Below are positions 8,913 to 17,900 of a stretch of 64,000 nt of DNA, piece after piece. Numbering within the stretch: position 1 is the stretch's first letter; the number at the start of each line of letters is the position of its first letter. Source of the DNA: an uncultured Flavobacteriaceae bacterium (GTDB lineage: Bacteria > Bacteroidota > Bacteroidia > Flavobacteriales > Flavobacteriaceae). Made by a program: the position numbers and the translations under genes. The stretch covers positions 62,001-126,000 of the forward strand of contig CALGUD010000147.1 in the NCBI GenBank assembly GCA_937901915.1, in the 5' to 3' direction. The notes under the pieces were generated by a model that saw nothing but the letters and a program-made list of their open reading frames with translations, ran no database searches and was not told the origin of the DNA.

Positions 8913-9468
8913 TTTCCCTTAGATTAAGTTTGTTTATTTTTTCCTGAAGCATTTTTTTTCCTTTATGTAGCTGAGACTTAGAGGTACTTTCAGTAATATT
9001 CAGCATACTTGCTATTTCTTTATGAGAATACCCCTCTACAGCATACATAACAAAGACCGTTTTATATCCGTTAGGCAATTGATCGATTAACAACTGAATA
9101 TCATCAACGTCCATTTCCTGGTCAGATATGATTGTTTGGTCCGGCAATTGTTGTTCTTCAACAAAAATCATTTGCTTTTTACTCCTTAAAAAAGAAATAG
9201 ACTCCCTTATCATGATTCTTCGTATCCAACCTTCAAAACTTCCCTCGTTTTTAAACGATTTAATATTCGTGAAAACTTTCAGAAAGCCTGTTATCATAAC
9301 ATCTTCTGCAAAATGCAAGTCTGAAACATAATACCGGCATACACTCAACATTTTGGAAGCATACTTATTATAAATAATTTTCTGTGCCTCTTTGTTATTT
9401 AAACAGGCTCTTCTAATTAATTTAGACTCATCATTATAAAGTGGTATGACCTTCAAAAGTTTTTTCAT
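8899..9468 (-). CDS. ECF-type RNA polymerase sigma factor
   Basis: A 189-residue sigma-70 family protein of the ECF class. Region 2 covers about residues 25-95 (YNKYASKMLSVCRYYV, DLHFAEDVMITGFLKVF, FEGWIRRIMIRESISFLR) and region 4 about 120-180 (LLIDQLPNGYKTVFVMYAVEGYSHKEIA, then the HTH ITESTSKSQLHKGKKML). It directs RNA polymerase to a small set of promoters. The next gene overlaps it by 14 bases and probably encodes its anti-sigma factor; an outer-membrane protein follows. A polyprenyl synthase gene lies 72 bases upstream on the same strand. Confidence 0.92.
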   Translation of the reverse strand: MKKLLKVIPLYNDESKLIRRACLNNKEAQKIIYNKYASKMLSVCRYYVSDLHFAEDVMITGFLKVFTNIKSFKNEGSFEGWIRRIMIRESISFLRSKKQMIFVEEQQLPDQTIISDQEMDVDDIQLLIDQLPNGYKTVFVMYAVEGYSHKEIASMLNITESTSKSQLHKGKKMLQEKINKLNLRENGTI

Positions 9469-9540
9469 TTTTTGCTTCTATTTATAAAGACGCAATAATT
9501 CGTAAAAAGGTTGCCTGATGATATTTTTTTGGTGAGAATT

Positions 9541-10518
9541 TTATTTTTTTCTGTCAATAACGTAGTTGACCATTAATTCCAACGATTCTTTAAACTCCGA
9601 TTCCGGATAGCTTGATATGAGTTTAATAGCTTCTGCCTGGAATTCTCTCATTTTATTTTCGGCGTAATCCAATCCGCCGTTTTCTTTAACAAAAGCAATA
9701 ACCTCTTTTACCCTTTTTTTATTCCTGTTATGGTTTTTCACAGAATTGATGATCCAGTTTTTTTCCTTTTTTTCTGCTCTGTTCAGTACATAAATAAGCG
9801 GAAGGGTCATTTTTTGTTCTTTGATATCTATACCGGTGGGCTTCCCAATTGGCCCGTCAGTATAATCAAATAAATCATCTTTTATCTGAAAAGCCATTCC
9901 TATGAGCTCTCCAAATTTACGCATGGTTTCAACGTGTTCACTGTCCGGTTTAACCGAACATGCTCCTAAACTACAACATGCTGCTATTAATGTAGCCGTT
10001 TTTTGTCTTATTATCTCGTAATAGATATCTTCCGTTATGTCTAATTTCCGTGCTTTTTCTATTTGTAACAGTTCCCCTTCACTCATTTCTCTTACTGCTA
10101 TAGAAATAATTTTCAGCAAGTCAAAATCACCATGATCTATTGAAAGTAATAAACCTTTTGAAAGTAAATAATCGCCCACTAAAACTGCGATTTTATTTTT
10201 CCATAGGGCATTGATAGAAAAAAATCCTCGTCTCTGATTGCTGTCATCTACCACATCATCATGGACAAGGGTTGCTGTATGAATAAGTTCTATAACAGCC
10301 GCCCCACGGTATGTTCGTTCATTTACTTCGCCATCAGACACCATTTTGGCAACCAGAAAAACAAACATAGGGCGCATTTGCTTTCCTTTCCTGTTTACAA
10401 TATAATAAGTGATGCGATTTAGCAGCGCTACTTTTGAAGACATAGACTCGTAGAACTTTTTTTCAAAAAGTTCCATTTCATCGTGAATAGGGGTTTTTAT
10501 TTGTTCTGCTACCTTCAT
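9541..10518 (-). CDS. all-trans polyprenyl diphosphate synthase
   Basis: A 325-residue trans-isoprenyl diphosphate synthase that adds isopentenyl units to an allylic diphosphate, most likely to make the menaquinone side chain. The first Asp-rich motif is in LVHDDVVDDSNQRRG, with the KGKQMRP substrate-binding segment before it, and the second Asp-rich motif is in FQIKDDLFDY. Length and motif order fit octaprenyl/heptaprenyl synthases; the chain length cannot be read reliably. The start MKVAEQIKTPI matches homologs as I remember them. A consensus promoter lies only a few bases before the start codon. Confidence 0.92.
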   Translation of the reverse strand: MKVAEQIKTPIHDEMELFEKKFYESMSSKVALLNRITYYIVNRKGKQMRPMFVFLVAKMVSDGEVNERTYRGAAVIELIHTATLVHDDVVDDSNQRRGFFSINALWKNKIAVLVGDYLLSKGLLLSIDHGDFDLLKIISIAVREMSEGELLQIEKARKLDITEDIYYEIIRQKTATLIAACCSLGACSVKPDSEHVETMRKFGELIGMAFQIKDDLFDYTDGPIGKPTGIDIKEQKMTLPLIYVLNRAEKKEKNWIINSVKNHNRNKKRVKEVIAFVKENGGLDYAENKMREFQAEAIKLISSYPESEFKESLELMVNYVIDRKK

Positions 10519-10526
10519 GAAGATAG

Positions 10527-10557
10527 CAAAGATAGCACTTAGAGTTGATATGTTAAA
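10527..10557 (-). promoter_or_regulatory. candidate promoter of the polyprenyl synthase gene
   Basis: On the minus strand a -33-like TTTA (10557-10554) is followed after 19 bases by TATCTTTG (10534-10527), an exact TAnnTTTG element. The predicted transcription start, around 10520, is almost at the ATG (10518), implying a leaderless or near-leaderless mRNA. Confidence 0.45.
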
Positions 10558-10666
10558 TAACCAACTGAAAAATCAAATCTTTAAGATTTTAAGAAATTCT
10601 ATACTTTATGATAAATCACTATAAATAGTGAAAAAAGACTGTTGCATTTTTATTAGATTTGCCATT

Positions 10667-12766
10667 ATGCAACCATTCCCTAAATATCTGATATTAACAC
10701 TCTTTACGCTGTACGGTTTCCTGAGCCATGCCCAGGATACTGATGAAGCATTGAACCGTTTGAGTGATGCATATAATGCTATACAGCAGGAAGGTGACGA
10801 AAAATTCCTTTCTCTACTGAACCCCTTACTCAAATCTCCAAGAAATTACAGGGAAAAAATTAATGCTATATATTTTCTGGGCCAATATTACAACAGCAAG
10901 GGAGTAGTAGACTCTGCCATGTACTGCGGTAAACAGATAATTGCAATGGCAGGCAGAAAAAAAGATACTTTATCAAATGGAATGTTACTAAGGGCGTATT
11001 ATATACTAGGAGTTAGTAATCTTACCAAAGGATTAATAGATAAAGCTCAATATTGGCACCTGAAGGGTGTAGAACTCGGAGAAAGTTTCCAAATTGCAGA
11101 TAACACATTCCTATATCAGAACATTCATGGCCTGGCCCGGACTTACAAAGAAAAAAAAGAGTATGCTAAAGCATTAGAATTATATAAAAAATGTACCGAT
11201 TTTAAAGAAAATCCGGAATTTGTGTACGGAAGCTATATTAACATGGCTACTATTTATGCAGAACAAAATGATTTTAACAGTTCTAACACCTATCTTCTAA
11301 ATGCGCAATCCATGTGTGAAGAAGATGGGAATTATAGATGTATTGCCATTTGTTTGCTCAATATTGGGGAAAATTTTCATAGCCTTGGTGAATTGGATTC
11401 AGCAATCAATTATTACAAGAAAAGTTTAGATATTGCTGATAAATATAATTTTTTACCATTAAAGCTTTACATTACTGTTGCCACAGGGCAGATTTATCAA
11501 TTAAAATCGCAGTACGGAGAGGCTTTAGATTCTTATTACGCTGCATTAAAAGTTGCTAAAGAGCTAAACTATCTTGATGAACAAACAAAAATTTATGAAT
11601 ATCTGGCAGATGTTGCAGTAGTAAAAAGGGATTACCGGACTGCTTTAGATCATGAAAGAAAGCGCTCTAATCTCATTGATTCAATCCATAAAATGCAAAA
11701 AGAAAAGGAAATAAGCGAACTTGAAGTTGCATACAGGACGTTACAAAAGGAAAAAGAAATTGAAGTATTAAAAATAGCACAGGTTAACAGGGAGCTCGAT
11801 TTAAAAAATCAGAAAGAAGCTTTTAAAAACCTTGAACTTGAAAAAGAACTGGAAGACAGAAAAAAGGAAAATCAAATCCTTTCTCTTAGAAATGCCTCTC
11901 AACTAAGGTTGAATGAAATTGGAAATTTAAGAAAAGATCAATTACTTAAAGAAAGTGAACTCAACAGGGAGAAAGTTATAAAAAAAATTATGCTCATCGC
12001 TTTTTTAATTATTCTTATTCCTTCAATAGCACTCCTATTTGTTTATTACCAAAAATTAACTACACAACATCAGCTTAATAAAAAACTGGAAGAAATAAAC
12101 TACCAAAAAATAACATCTCTCATTAAAGATCAGGAACTTGAATTAATTAAAGCATCTATTGAGGGGCAGGATAATGAAAGAAAACGAATAGCACAGGAGC
12201 TTCATGACAGTATTGGCGGCAATCTGGCGGCCATAAAATTACAATTTGGCAGCATAGCAAATGGCAAAAAAATCTATCAGGACATCAATAAACAAATAGA
12301 TGAAACCTACAAACAGGTACGGACTATTTCCCATAACCTTTTACCAAAAAAGTTCAGCCAAAACCCGTTTCTATCAGTTATTAATGAGTATATGGCTAAT
12401 ATTGGGAACGCAAGCAACCTCAAAATAAACTGCAACGCTTATCCAAAGGAAAGAATAAATGATATTGATGAAAATATTAAAACTGAAATATTTAAAATAC
12501 TCCAGGAGTTAATAACCAATACAATTAAACACGCTAAGGCGACACAGGTTGATATACAATTCAATTTACTTGACAATTCAATCAACCTCCTTTTTGAAGA
12601 TAATGGTTTGGGGTTCGATTCAGAAAAAACTTCTAAAGGAATAGGGCTCAACAATATTAAAAGCAGGTTGAAAAGGATAAACGGGGACTTTAATGTAGAC
12701 TCCCGCCCAAACAGAGGGAGTATTGTAAACATAGAAATACCTATAATTTTATATAATGAAACATAA
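10667..12766 (+). CDS. TPR-containing sensor histidine kinase (HisKA_3 type)
   Basis: The start at 10667 gives a signal peptide ending in FLSHAQ; an in-frame start at 10628 is less likely. The 699 residues comprise TPR repeats (about 30-340), a long coiled coil rich in Lys/Glu (about 340-435), a membrane span at about 440-462, a HisKA_3 domain with His513 in QELHDSIGG, and an HATPase domain (QELITNTIKHA, FEDNGLGF, GIGLNNI). It is a paralog of the kinase at 5127-7154, with nearly the same membrane and kinase regions. Two response regulator genes follow on the same strand, the first overlapping by 11 bases, so both are likely partners. Confidence 0.92.
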   Translation: MQPFPKYLILTLFTLYGFLSHAQDTDEALNRLSDAYNAIQQEGDEKFLSLLNPLLKSPRNYREKINAIYFLGQYYNSKGVVDSAMYCGKQIIAMAGRKKDTLSNGMLLRAYYILGVSNLTKGLIDKAQYWHLKGVELGESFQIADNTFLYQNIHGLARTYKEKKEYAKALELYKKCTDFKENPEFVYGSYINMATIYAEQNDFNSSNTYLLNAQSMCEEDGNYRCIAICLLNIGENFHSLGELDSAINYYKKSLDIADKYNFLPLKLYITVATGQIYQLKSQYGEALDSYYAALKVAKELNYLDEQTKIYEYLADVAVVKRDYRTALDHERKRSNLIDSIHKMQKEKEISELEVAYRTLQKEKEIEVLKIAQVNRELDLKNQKEAFKNLELEKELEDRKKENQILSLRNASQLRLNEIGNLRKDQLLKESELNREKVIKKIMLIAFLIILIPSIALLFVYYQKLTTQHQLNKKLEEINYQKITSLIKDQELELIKASIEGQDNERKRIAQELHDSIGGNLAAIKLQFGSIANGKKIYQDINKQIDETYKQVRTISHNLLPKKFSQNPFLSVINEYMANIGNASNLKINCNAYPKERINDIDENIKTEIFKILQELITNTIKHAKATQVDIQFNLLDNSINLLFEDNGLGFDSEKTSKGIGLNNIKSRLKRINGDFNVDSRPNRGSIVNIEIPIILYNET

Positions 12767-13400
12767 TTTAATTATTGCTGATGACCATAAAATGTTTCTT
12801 GACGGTTTGTTAAGTATATTACAAACCACTAAGGAGTACAACGTTATCTTAACGGCAAAAAGCGGCGAAAATATTGTAAAATACCTTAATAATAATCCTG
12901 ATGAGAATGTTAGTTTGGTTATTACCGATATATCTATGCCAAATATGGATGGTATAACCCTTAACAAACTCATAAAGGAAAAACATCCACACATAAAAAC
13001 ATTAATTGTAAGTATGCTATGTGACGCTAACAAGATCGAAGAATTAATAAAAGATGATGTTGATGGATATGTCCCAAAAAATGCCGAAAAAACTGAATTT
13101 TTAAAAGCAATTAAAGAGATTATTGACGGTAAAAAATACTTCTCTAAAGAAATAATGGATTTTTATATGGAAAGTACGTTTTCTAAAAAAAGGGAACAGG
13201 AAATAAAACTAACTGACCGGGAAATTGATGTTATTAAGTTAATTGCACAAGAATATACTACCCAGGAAATTGCCGATCAATTATTTTTAAGTAAACATAC
13301 TATTGAAAGCTACAGAAAAAATTTAATTTCTAAACTCAATGTCAGAAATTTGGCAGGCCTAACCAAATATGCTTTAAAAATGGGGTATATTGAGGCATAA
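12756..13400 (+). CDS. LuxR/NarL-type response regulator
   Basis: A 214-residue regulator with a complete receiver domain: acidic pair Asp9-Asp10, phospho-acceptor Asp58 in TDISMPNMDG, a conserved Ser in IVSML and Lys in YVPKNA. The C-terminal HTH is of the LuxR type (LTDREIDVIKLIAQEYTTQEIA, SKHTIESYRKNLISKL). It overlaps the upstream kinase gene by 11 bases, which strongly suggests a cognate pair, and it is followed after 15 bases by a second, closely related regulator. Target genes are not evident, but the downstream convergent genes are T9SS-related. Confidence 0.93.
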   Translation: MKHNLIIADDHKMFLDGLLSILQTTKEYNVILTAKSGENIVKYLNNNPDENVSLVITDISMPNMDGITLNKLIKEKHPHIKTLIVSMLCDANKIEELIKDDVDGYVPKNAEKTEFLKAIKEIIDGKKYFSKEIMDFYMESTFSKKREQEIKLTDREIDVIKLIAQEYTTQEIADQLFLSKHTIESYRKNLISKLNVRNLAGLTKYALKMGYIEA

Positions 13401-13415
13401 ATTCTCTTTTTACAA

Positions 13416-14057
13416 ATGAATAGAATAAAAACAATTATTGCTGATGATCATACCATGTTCCTACAAGGGATTGATTCCATGCTTAAAAATGAAAAATCAA
13501 TAGAAATTGTTGGTAAAGCAACTAACGGACAAGAAGTGTTGGCTATCCTTGAAAACAAAGAAGCTAACTTAGTTGTAGTAGATATCAGCATGCCTAAAAT
13601 GGATGGTATAGAACTCACCAAGGCTTTAAAACAAAAGTATCCCCATATTAAAATCCTGATTTTGAGCACTCATAGTAATGCACAAATGATTGCTAAACTA
13701 ACACGTTTAGGCGCTCATGGATATTTACTTAAAAATGCAGAAAAGAATGAACTCCTCGATGCTATTCATGCTGTTTACAATAACGAAGCGTACTTTTCTG
13801 AAGAAGTAAAAAGTATTTATAATGAATTCAACTTAAAACAAAACCAGATTTCCGTTACTGTTTCTGAACTAAGCTCCAGGGAAGAAGAAATACTCAAACT
13901 CATTGCCCAGGGACTTACTGCCCAGGAAATTGGCGATAAACTATTTATAAGTTTAAACACAGTAAATACCCATCGGAGAAACTTATTATCTAAACTAAAT
14001 GCAAAAAATACTGCCGGACTTGTTAAATATGCCGTTGAATCAGGTTTACTCGATTAA
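13416..14057 (+). CDS. LuxR/NarL-type response regulator (tandem paralog)
   Basis: A 213-residue regulator paralogous to the one before it. The receiver keeps Asp10-Asp11, phospho-acceptor Asp56 in VDISMPKMDG, a Ser in ILSTHS and Lys in YLLKNAEK; the LuxR HTH reads LSSREEEILKLIAQGLTAQEIG and SLNTVNTHRRNLLSKL. It lies 15 bases after the preceding regulator, giving one kinase with two regulators. The two recognition helices differ (KHTIESYRKN against LNTVNTHRRN), so they may bind different sites. It ends seven bases from the convergent PorP/SprF gene. Confidence 0.93.
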   Translation: MNRIKTIIADDHTMFLQGIDSMLKNEKSIEIVGKATNGQEVLAILENKEANLVVVDISMPKMDGIELTKALKQKYPHIKILILSTHSNAQMIAKLTRLGAHGYLLKNAEKNELLDAIHAVYNNEAYFSEEVKSIYNEFNLKQNQISVTVSELSSREEEILKLIAQGLTAQEIGDKLFISLNTVNTHRRNLLSKLNAKNTAGLVKYAVESGLLD

Positions 14058-14064
14058 TTAATTA

Positions 14065-14976
14065 TTAATCTAACCTGTTTGAAAACCCATTTCCAAAACG
14101 ATAACTTAGTATTAAACCATGCGTTTGCCCTAATGGAGAATTATTTATTGAAGGATTAAAATTATAAATCATTCTCCAATTATCTGATAAATAAAATCCT
14201 GCCAACAAATTTATTGCCGATGTGGTACGATAACCAACGCCGAATTCCACTTTATTAAAATAATTAAATACTAAGTTCATATCCAACTGTAAAGGTGCTC
14301 CGTTAGTATATTTTAATAACACCCCCGGTTCTACGTAAAAATACCTTGAAGCATAAAACCTGTAACCTGTATTAAAATAATAGTTGCTTCTAATATCTAT
14401 GTTATTTTCTTTGGAAACGGATGGTTCTAACAAGTTTGGTGCAGAAAAGCCTATGTAAAAATGACGAACATTGTAATATATTCCAATTCCAAAAGAGGGT
14501 ATAGTGGCATTTACATTATTTTGAAAATTAGGATCATTTGTCATATTTAAAGACAATAAATCTTCTTTATAAAAACTCACTCCTCCTATCAGTCCCAAAC
14601 TGAGAGCCTGTGGCGAATAATACCAATCTGATGGATAATCATTGTAATCCATTTGCAATTTAAATGCGTAGGTTCCATAAATCCCGGTTTTACTTGTAAC
14701 ACCAATATTATCGTGAGTTACCATACCTCCGATCCCTACTTTTTTATTGTTTATTGGGCTGTGATACGTAAAACTAACCGTGCTGGGAGTACCCTCCACT
14801 CCCGATAAAAACTTTCGCCCAGACAATACCGCTTCCGGATTCTGATGATAACCCGAATAAGCAGGATTTAAAATTAACTTATTGTAATGGTAATCTGCCA
14901 GTATGGGGGTTTGCTGTGCGTTAGACACAACAATCAGCAAGAAAAGCAGTAGATTGCAAGTAATTTTTTTTATCAT
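14065..14976 (-). CDS. PorP/SprF family type IX secretion membrane protein
   Basis: A 303-residue outer-membrane protein with a signal peptide ending in VVSNAQQ and the PorP/SprF hallmark ILADYHYNKLILNPAYSGYHQNPEAVLSGR at the N-terminus (residues about 25-54). The rest is beta-strand-rich, as expected for a barrel. In flavobacteria such proteins often sit beside a large secreted protein with a type B T9SS C-terminal domain and help its export or surface attachment, as SprF does for SprB. That is the arrangement here: the 1499-residue protein gene ends nine bases upstream on the same strand. Confidence 0.9.
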   Translation of the reverse strand: MIKKITCNLLLFLLIVVSNAQQTPILADYHYNKLILNPAYSGYHQNPEAVLSGRKFLSGVEGTPSTVSFTYHSPINNKKVGIGGMVTHDNIGVTSKTGIYGTYAFKLQMDYNDYPSDWYYSPQALSLGLIGGVSFYKEDLLSLNMTNDPNFQNNVNATIPSFGIGIYYNVRHFYIGFSAPNLLEPSVSKENNIDIRSNYYFNTGYRFYASRYFYVEPGVLLKYTNGAPLQLDMNLVFNYFNKVEFGVGYRTTSAINLLAGFYLSDNWRMIYNFNPSINNSPLGQTHGLILSYRFGNGFSNRLD

Positions 14977-14985
14977 TTCTAACTT

Positions 14986-17900
14986 CTATCTTTTTAATAA
15001 TATATAACCTTCTGTTTTTCTTAAAAGGTGTTCCCCATTAATGTGAATTCTAAAAAAGTATGTCCCACTTGGCAGGTCGCCTGCTCCTAAAGCTCCCAAT
15101 TTATTTGCCCTACCATCAAAAAAGTTAGATGTATTATCATACCCTTCTATCTCAAAAACTACATCCCCCCACCTATTGTATATTTGGACCTTATTATCAG
15201 GATAGGCTTCGATACCTTTTATCTCCCAAAAATCATAAATTCCGTCATTATTAGGCGATAATCCGTATTTTGTCTCGTCTTCAGGCAATTCATTAACATA
15301 TACAGTAACCTCATCGCTAGCAGCACAACCATCTTCACTAACAAATGTTACAGTATATGTAGTAGTTTGTGTTGGGTTTGCAACGGGGTTTGCTAATAAA
15401 ATATTACTTAAACCATTGCCTGGTGACCATTGAAAAATGCCCTCCAGATTGCTATTGGCATTTAAAGTCACTTCATTCCCCTCTGTTATTGTTACATCTT
15501 CTCCGGCATCAACACTGGTCAATCCATTAACATTTACTATAAAAGTGCATTCGTTACTATTATCACTCACATCAATTGCAATAAGCGTAATAGCCATACC
15601 GGGGGTAAAAGGACTACCGGGAGCAGGGTCTTGTATTACAACCGGAGTTGGGTCAGCATTATCTGTCACAGTTGCCCATGAAGTATAATCTTCCACAACA
15701 AGAGTTCCACAAGGAACCTCCTGGTCTTCAGGACAGGTAATCCCGGGAGCTTCTGTATCTGGTGCACCTGTATCTGTAGCGTTTACTGCAAATGTACAAT
15801 CTGCACTATTCCCGCTAGCATCGGTAGCTGTTAGGGTAACGGTCATATCGGAGCTAAAAACAGTTCCCGGTAAAGGGTTTTGTGTTATAGTCGGGCTCGG
15901 ATCTTCATTATCGGTCACAGTTGCCATTGAGGTATAATCCCCAAGTTCATCCCCCACTGCCAATTCCTGGTCTTCAGGACAGGTAATTACAGGTGCTTCT
16001 GTATCTGAAGCGTTTACTAAAAAGGTGCAATCGGCGCTATTTCCACTTATATCAGTTGCTGTTAGAGTTATGGTCATACCAGGAGTGTAGGCACTTCCGG
16101 AAGCGGGGTTTTGCGTTATTGTAATATCTTCTACCAGGGTGCAATTATCATTTACTACAACATCTTCATGTGATGTATAATCCGGCAAGACTTCTCCCGC
16201 TATCAGCATCTGGTTATCCAAACAGGTAATTTCCGGACTTTCGGTATCTGTAATCGCTCTTCCAAAAATTACAAAAGCAAATCCGGGATTAGAATTTATT
16301 TCAAATTCAAAAACAGAGGTCTCGTTAACTATACCAATAATAACATCGTCAATGCCGTCCTTGTTAACATCGCCGGCATAGCTTCCTGAAAGATGAATGC
16401 TCCTACCCCCATAAAGGTTTAAATCAATGACGAGGGCATCGAGAAAAGTAAAAGAATCCGGCACTATAGTCGCATCCCAGTTCTGTTTACCGTATATAAC
16501 ATAAGCATAATCTTTATTCTCCGAAGATTTTCTCGCAGTTAAAACGATGTCATCATCTCCATCTTTATTAAAATCTCCGGCATATTCCAGATGGATTCGA
16601 CTATAACCTAAAGTAACCACTGAGAAACCGTTATTACCATTCAAATCTGCCAAATCAATAGCGCTAGCTAAAGCATTTCCCCCAAATAATACATGTTTAT
16701 ACCCAAAAATCATATCATTAAATCCATCACCATTAACATCTCCGGCCCGGGAAACAACCCGGGTTAAGCTCTCCTCGCCGGAGTGGTTTACAACAAACCC
16801 GTTGTCACCGTTTAAATCGGTTAAAACAAGACTTGAAGATAAACTTCCTGAACCATAAATAACATATCTTTTTGTGTTTGGATGCCTGCCAGAGATAGCA
16901 ATATCATCAATTCCGTCTCCATTCACATCCCCTAAGCCTGTTACAGAGGTAGATATTGATTCTGAAGGATCAGATCCTGCGAGAATGGTCATACCATTCA
17001 ACCCGTTTAGTTCATCTACTGTTATAAGCGGAGGAAAATCTGGAGAAGATACCCCATATATTATATAACATTTGCCATTTTCCGGAGCGCCCCCTGCAAT
17101 GAGCACAATATCATCTATACTATCATTGTTAAAATCGCCTATATTATCTATTTCCACACCTATAGCTTCTCCACTAAGTATTCCTTTAACAGCAAACCCG
17201 TTCTCACCATTTAGGTCGGAGGTATTCAAAACGGGGGGAAAATCCGATGGTTTTCCGAAGACAATAAAAACATCACCTAATCTGGAACCTGAAGAATCTA
17301 TACGTAATGGGTCACTTACCATGATATCGTCGTAACCGTCTTTATTAATATCCCCGGCACTACTTACCGCGTATCCCATTCGCTGATACTGTCGGAATTC
17401 TCTATCATTTTGAATGGTAAAGCCGTTATCACCATTCAATAATGCTAAATCAATATTTGGTGGAAAACCGGAGTCAGTACCAAAAACCACATGGGCTGTA
17501 CCAAGGATATGATAAGGAATCTCGTATGGTCCTACCCATGAGTGATCCTCTCCCATAGCCCCTATAATAAAATCATCGATGCCGTCTCCATTTATATCCC
17601 CTGCATGATCTACATCAAAACCGGCAGCTCCCATGGCTTTTCCTCCATAAATTACGATCCCATCAGTTTCATCAATATCACGAACTGAGAATGGTTCCGG
17701 GCTGCAACTAATATCATTCACTTCTGTCTTTGCCCTAACCCAAAAGCTGCATGAGGTGGAATTACCCGACCTATCCGAGACACTGACTGTTACTTCAGTG
17801 TCACCCGTAAAAATTGTACCCTGTGCCGGAAGTTGGGTAAAGGTTAATTCCCAGTCTTCAGTACAGTTATCACTTACATCCTCTAAAAAAAAAGAATAAT

